Positions 60,490 through 64,000 of a stretch of 64,000 nt of DNA are shown in pieces (the stretch's first letter is position 1; each line of letters opens with the position of its first letter). The notes beneath the pieces are model-generated. The model had not been told where the DNA came from. It did not search any database and saw only the letters and a list, made by a program, of their open reading frames with translations. Source of the DNA: Tethya wilhelma (lineage: Eukaryota > Porifera > Demospongiae > Tethyida > Tethyidae); the NCBI GenBank assembly GCA_964030475.1, contig CAXIPT010000005.1, forward strand, positions 2,052,778-2,116,777. Reading direction: 5' to 3'. The translations under genes were made by a program, and so were the position numbers.

Positions 60490-63095
60490 TGAGTGAGGAA
60501 ATGCTAGTGGAGTGTGTATTCATTATACCATGTAGAAACTAAACATCTACTATCACATTATGACTGCAGTGAAAATTAGTCATTAATGTGGACATTGATT
60601 AACACTGCTGTAGGAATATACGACTCATGAGTGTAAAATCAAAGCACAAACACCTCAGGAAGTAAGGGTATCAAGGAGATTTGTTTGACATTATGATGCT
60701 ACTGATTAGACTTAATATCGTCTCTACTTACACCTAGTTGTGGCTTGTTGGTCTAGGGGCATGATTCTCGCTTTGGGTGCGAGAGGTCCCGGGTTCGAAT
60801 CCCGGACAAGCCCAATTTTTTCTCTAATTTTTTTCCATATCAACCAACATCCTTGATCAAAACTGTTGGATTGCATATTTTGGTCAAAATTTAGAACATT
60901 ACATGGAATACTAGGAAAAGATGCCAATACATGCACATGCAGAGCACATGATTTGTCCACTACAAATCAATATATTGTGTGGACTTATGTAAAAAAAATT
61001 GTGAAAGTGTGTACCTGCATGTATTGTGTATGTTCACAAGCTACCATAACTACATGACATTATATGTACAACATGGCACTACAGCTTATCTGGGCTCTGT
61101 TGAAGAGTGGTCTGAGAAATAAAGGAAAAAGAAAGTCAAATTCAGGGAAACCAGGTCATTTGACCAGCATAAACAAAATGACAGGCTGGTTAATTGCAAG
61201 CAACTCTCACTGCTTCGGGTGTATACAATTTCTAACGTCAAAAAGCACTATAGTATCCACAACAGAAGACCACAGCATGCATAGCAGCAGCTAAAAATAA
61301 TTTTAACATCTCCCCAATATTAAAGTTTGGGGTATTGGAGTTGAAAAGAGTTAACTAACCAGGGCAGAAGGAAGTGATAAAAGTGATGCAGGCTTTTATG
61401 CATCAATCACCAACAAATGGATCAGATCAGGTTTCCAACTGCACATGTCCTGCAATGTATAGTACTATATAGTGGCTGTTTTTTAAAAATTAATTTTCTT
61501 CCAGTGGGACTGACATTTTAATGCATTATTTATAAAGCAATATTTACACTGGAATGTGTAATAACATTATGACAGTTAAGCTAACATGAGCTCTTTTAAA
61601 GGCATAAAGGTATACATGTCAATGACAACAGAGGAGGTAGGCATGCCTACAACCCCATATGTGCATCACTGCAGTATACGTAGCACAGATGGTGAAATTT
61701 TTAAGGGACAGAAAATACCGAATTGAGGTATTTTCAAGGCGTAACATGTGTGGCTGTAGGTTCAATTAATGTTTCAATAACAGTAACTGATCACTTTAAT
61801 TATCCATCTCGATACCCGGCCACCTTGCACAATCCTGACATCAATGGATAGAATTACTATTAAAGAAAAGAATTAAAGGCATTATAATCCTTTCCCCTTT
61901 AATACTTTTTATAGTAAATGCTCATGAATGTGTCAATGAGTGCTAATAGCAGTGAGGGGTGAGGAGAGAGGGGTGAGGGGTGAGGAATGAGGGGTGAGGG
62001 GTGAGGAATGAAGGGTTAGGGGTGAGGGATGAGGGGTGAGGGGAGAGGAGTGAGGGGTGAGGAATGAAGGGTGAGGGGTGAGTTGTGATATAGGATATGT
62101 GGGGTGAAGACATGGGCCAGGTGAGAGGCTGGAGTGAAGGATGTGATGTGGAGAGTGTGGAATGCAGAGAGTGGTGGTGATAAAGGGCCTGGGGTGAAGG
62201 TCTCTATAGGGATTGAGAGCTGGAATCATCCCTCTGTCAATCAGTACACTTTATGTGATTAAGAACAACATGGTTAAGCTTTTGCAGTTCCAAAGAAGAA
62301 CAGGATAATGTTGTTAGTCCCGACCAGACAAAGGAAGAATGTTCTTTGAACTCTTCTAGTGCACAGATTGGATGCTAGCTACTACAAACAGCTGGGTAGT
62401 ATACCTATTCACACACACACACACACATGTGTACAAGTACACACAATCACACACCAGAAAGTTATGTGTACCAAACCACACACCTGGGCCTTGTGCTGTT
62501 TCAAGGTATCAACTTCACTTGCTAGCTTTGTCAATTGCTGCTCATAATTTCTCTTAATATTGGCACACTCATCTTGGTGGGAGAGCTTCAGCTCCTCACA
62601 CACCTTCTCATGGTGAGTTCTGTCTGAGAGTAGTACAGCATTCAGACTATCAACCTGTATTGTGAGCATACACTAACATTATACCAATTTTTCTACAGAA
62701 GAAAACATTCAAATACAGAAAAATTAGAAAGAGAGAAGAAAAAATTACTCTCTCTTCGAGCCATTTTACCAGAAATGTTTGATAAAATGTGCTGGTGGTA
62801 TTAAAGTGTCTACATTACATTTATGTGCATTTATTGTAGCCTAAAGCACCTGTGATTTCAACTGTTGAACCAACTCCTCCTGATACGTGGAGTGTGCAGG
62901 TGTGAGGGGTGGATGGGAGAGGGGTGTGACAGAGGTGAAGCTACTCGGACTGTGAGTGCTGTCGGTGGATCGATGGCGTCCCAACTTGGGAGAGGATATC
63001 CGTACCTCTTCCCTCTCCCTGCGTACGATGGTGGTGCTCTTAGCCTTGCGCAGACTGTCCAGACGATACTTCAAAGTGTCTACTTCGGCCTCCAA
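58812..63095 (-). CDS. Coiled-coil protein, 3' part (5' part beyond the window)
   Basis: Exons on the minus strand: 62850-63095, 62484-62654, 59024-59245 and a last exon that begins near 58848 and stops at 58812. All borders are GT-AG and in phase. The translated part is a long coiled coil (LEAEVDTLKYRLDSL, CEELKLSHQDEC, DLLLELKRLKAEN), broken by a Ser/Thr/Pro-rich loop in the 62850 exon. It ends with EIRKKWGERYH and a stop. The 62850 exon begins in phase after an acceptor, so more exons lie upstream, beyond the window or in its last 900 bp. The family is not recognised; cytoskeletal or centrosomal scaffolds often look like this. Confidence 0.7.
58895..58926 (+). repeat. (CT)n microsatellite
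   Basis: A CT tract in the last intron of the coiled-coil gene. Confidence 0.9.
59898..59980 (+). repeat. (TG)n microsatellite
   Basis: About 83 bp of TG with two interruptions, in the 3.2-kb intron of the coiled-coil gene. Confidence 0.95.
60459..60487 (+). repeat. (TG)n microsatellite
   Basis: A short TG tract in the same intron. Confidence 0.9.
60742..60813 (+). tRNA. tRNA-Pro (anticodon TGG)
   Basis: A 72-base cloverleaf. The acceptor stem GGCTTGT pairs with ACAAGCC (60806-60812), with discriminator C at 60813. The anticodon stem CTCGC/GCGAG encloses the loop TTTGGGT with anticodon TGG, and the T arm is TCCCGGGTTCGAATCCCGGA. B-box GGTTCGAATCC is perfect. There is no intron and CCA is not encoded. 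A T-run for Pol III termination follows at 60816. It lies inside an intron of the minus-strand coiled-coil gene, on the opposite strand. Confidence 0.95.
61951..62092 (+). repeat. G-rich minisatellite, unit about GTGAGGG
   Basis: About 20 imperfect 7-base units (GTGAGGG, with GAATGAG and GAAGGGT variants) in an intron of the coiled-coil gene. Runs of three or four G on one strand could form G-quadruplexes. The open frame on the other strand here is only the repeat. Confidence 0.85.
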
Positions 63096-64000
63096 CTGCA
63101 CATGTGGTGGTGTAGTGAAAAACCATTAACGCTGGAATGTCAACACATTATCAACTTGTAGGTGGAGTACATGTACATGTGTATGAGCAAATGGGCATCG
63201 CCATGCATGCGTGTAATAATCATTATTTGCGAGTGGTGACTCTTGGTGTAGTTATGCATGTACATGACCATAATGGGGATTGTTTGGGGATGAGAGGCAT
63301 GTAGCTTATTTGTTTTGCCCCATCCTTAATTGTTTCATTGTTTGTGTATATTTGGGACACTTTGACTCAAACCATGCCCAGCAGTCTGTCTGCTATGTGG
63401 GCAACAACATTTGGACACAACACATGTATATGTATTGTGTATATAGAGACATGCACGTACGTAAGCGTGTGTATTACAACATTCTGTATGCTACAAAACA
63501 TGAACACAGGTAGAAAAGCATGTGAGCGACTTTGTTAAATAGTCTGACGCAAATGTTATGTAATGTATGCCTCCAGAAGCGTGGAAGATAGTGTACAAAC
63601 AGCGACTGGCCTAGATTGAGTCTGTGAGATCACAATCTTATTACAGTGATAGAAACAATTTGAATGACGCTCTACAAGCATCCCACAACAATAATTAATG
63701 TCTGAGTGCAAGGTGGATGTCATTGTGTGATGTACAAAGCAACTCTATACTCCCTCTAAGATCCCACTATACTAGAATCAGGTGCAGTGCATTTAACACT
63801 GTATATTCATGTCCAGTGCAGTGCACTTAACACTGTATACTCATGTCTGCCTGTACTCCTATTCAATTGGACATCCATTGTTACATGCCTCAGGCTATAT
63901 GGTCTGCTTACACAGTGCAACTGAGAACACCCCAGGCTATAAAAGACAGGTACAAACATGTACATAGGGAAGCACTGAATGTCAAGCTTGAATACAATTA
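63096..64000. other. Upstream intron or flank of the coiled-coil gene
   Basis: About 900 bp without a recognisable exon. A 36-base stretch is nearly repeated in tandem near 63784-63845 (CAGTGCACTTAACACTGTAT). Confidence 0.5.

Noticed and set aside
61933..62229. 98-residue Ser/His/Pro-rich open frame on the minus strand
   Set aside because: It is the translated minisatellite.

Overview
The window is nuclear DNA of an early-branching animal, most likely a demosponge of the Amphimedon type. Evidence seen in the sequence: AT-rich DNA, GT-AG introns, many short introns of 40-400 bp, TATA boxes and ATG starts in good contexts, a eukaryotic tRNA gene, abundant (CA)n and (CT)n tracts, and several families of short inverted-repeat elements. 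The protein families (RING/TRAF-zinc finger/MATH proteins in a cluster, a kinase with DLG in place of DFG, USP, WH1, two-Ig secreted protein) also fit. The species is an inference.

Layout. 0.8-12.5 kb (+): a USP2/USP21-type deubiquitinase. Its four exons between the Cys box and the His box are duplicated in tandem as an in-frame cassette. 12.5-17 kb: no gene seen. 17-33.3 kb (-): five co-oriented genes. Listed by position they are a WASP-like WH1 protein without a visible VCA end, a death-fold-like plus coiled-coil protein, a 19-exon fusion of a sugar nucleotidyltransferase-like domain to a glucuronokinase-type GHMP kinase, a beta-trefoil-like protein with a Pro/Tyr/Gln-rich tail, and a kinase/coiled-coil/SH3 protein. 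33.5-39.5 kb: three TRAF-like genes, one (+) and two (-). 39.6-46.5 kb (+): a giant intracellular protein with a PH domain, glycine-rich blocks and a long C-terminal region that I cannot assign. 46.5-57 kb: no gene; it includes a 2.27-kb exact duplication around a single n. 57.2-58.4 kb (+): a secreted two-Ig-domain protein behind a TATA box. 58.8 kb to beyond 63.1 kb (-): a coiled-coil gene whose 5' part lies outside the window, with a tRNA-Pro(UGG) gene inside one of its introns.

How the genes may work together. Kinase-CC-SH3, three TRAFs, a death-fold-like/coiled-coil adaptor and a USP deubiquitinase are the part types of a ubiquitin-dependent innate immune or stress pathway. Two head-to-head pairs share promoters of under 200 bp: kinase/TRAF at 33.33-33.53 kb and MATH protein/PH-glycine protein at 39.48-39.65 kb. 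This is inference from domains and position. The items I rate most likely to be new are the PH/polyglycine protein, the nucleotidyltransferase-GHMP fusion and the kinase-CC-SH3 protein.

Two single-n positions (43529 and 54647) each sit exactly between two copies of the same sequence (830 bp and 2270 bp). That pattern fits contig overlaps joined without merging, so the doubled segments should not be taken as real without long reads.
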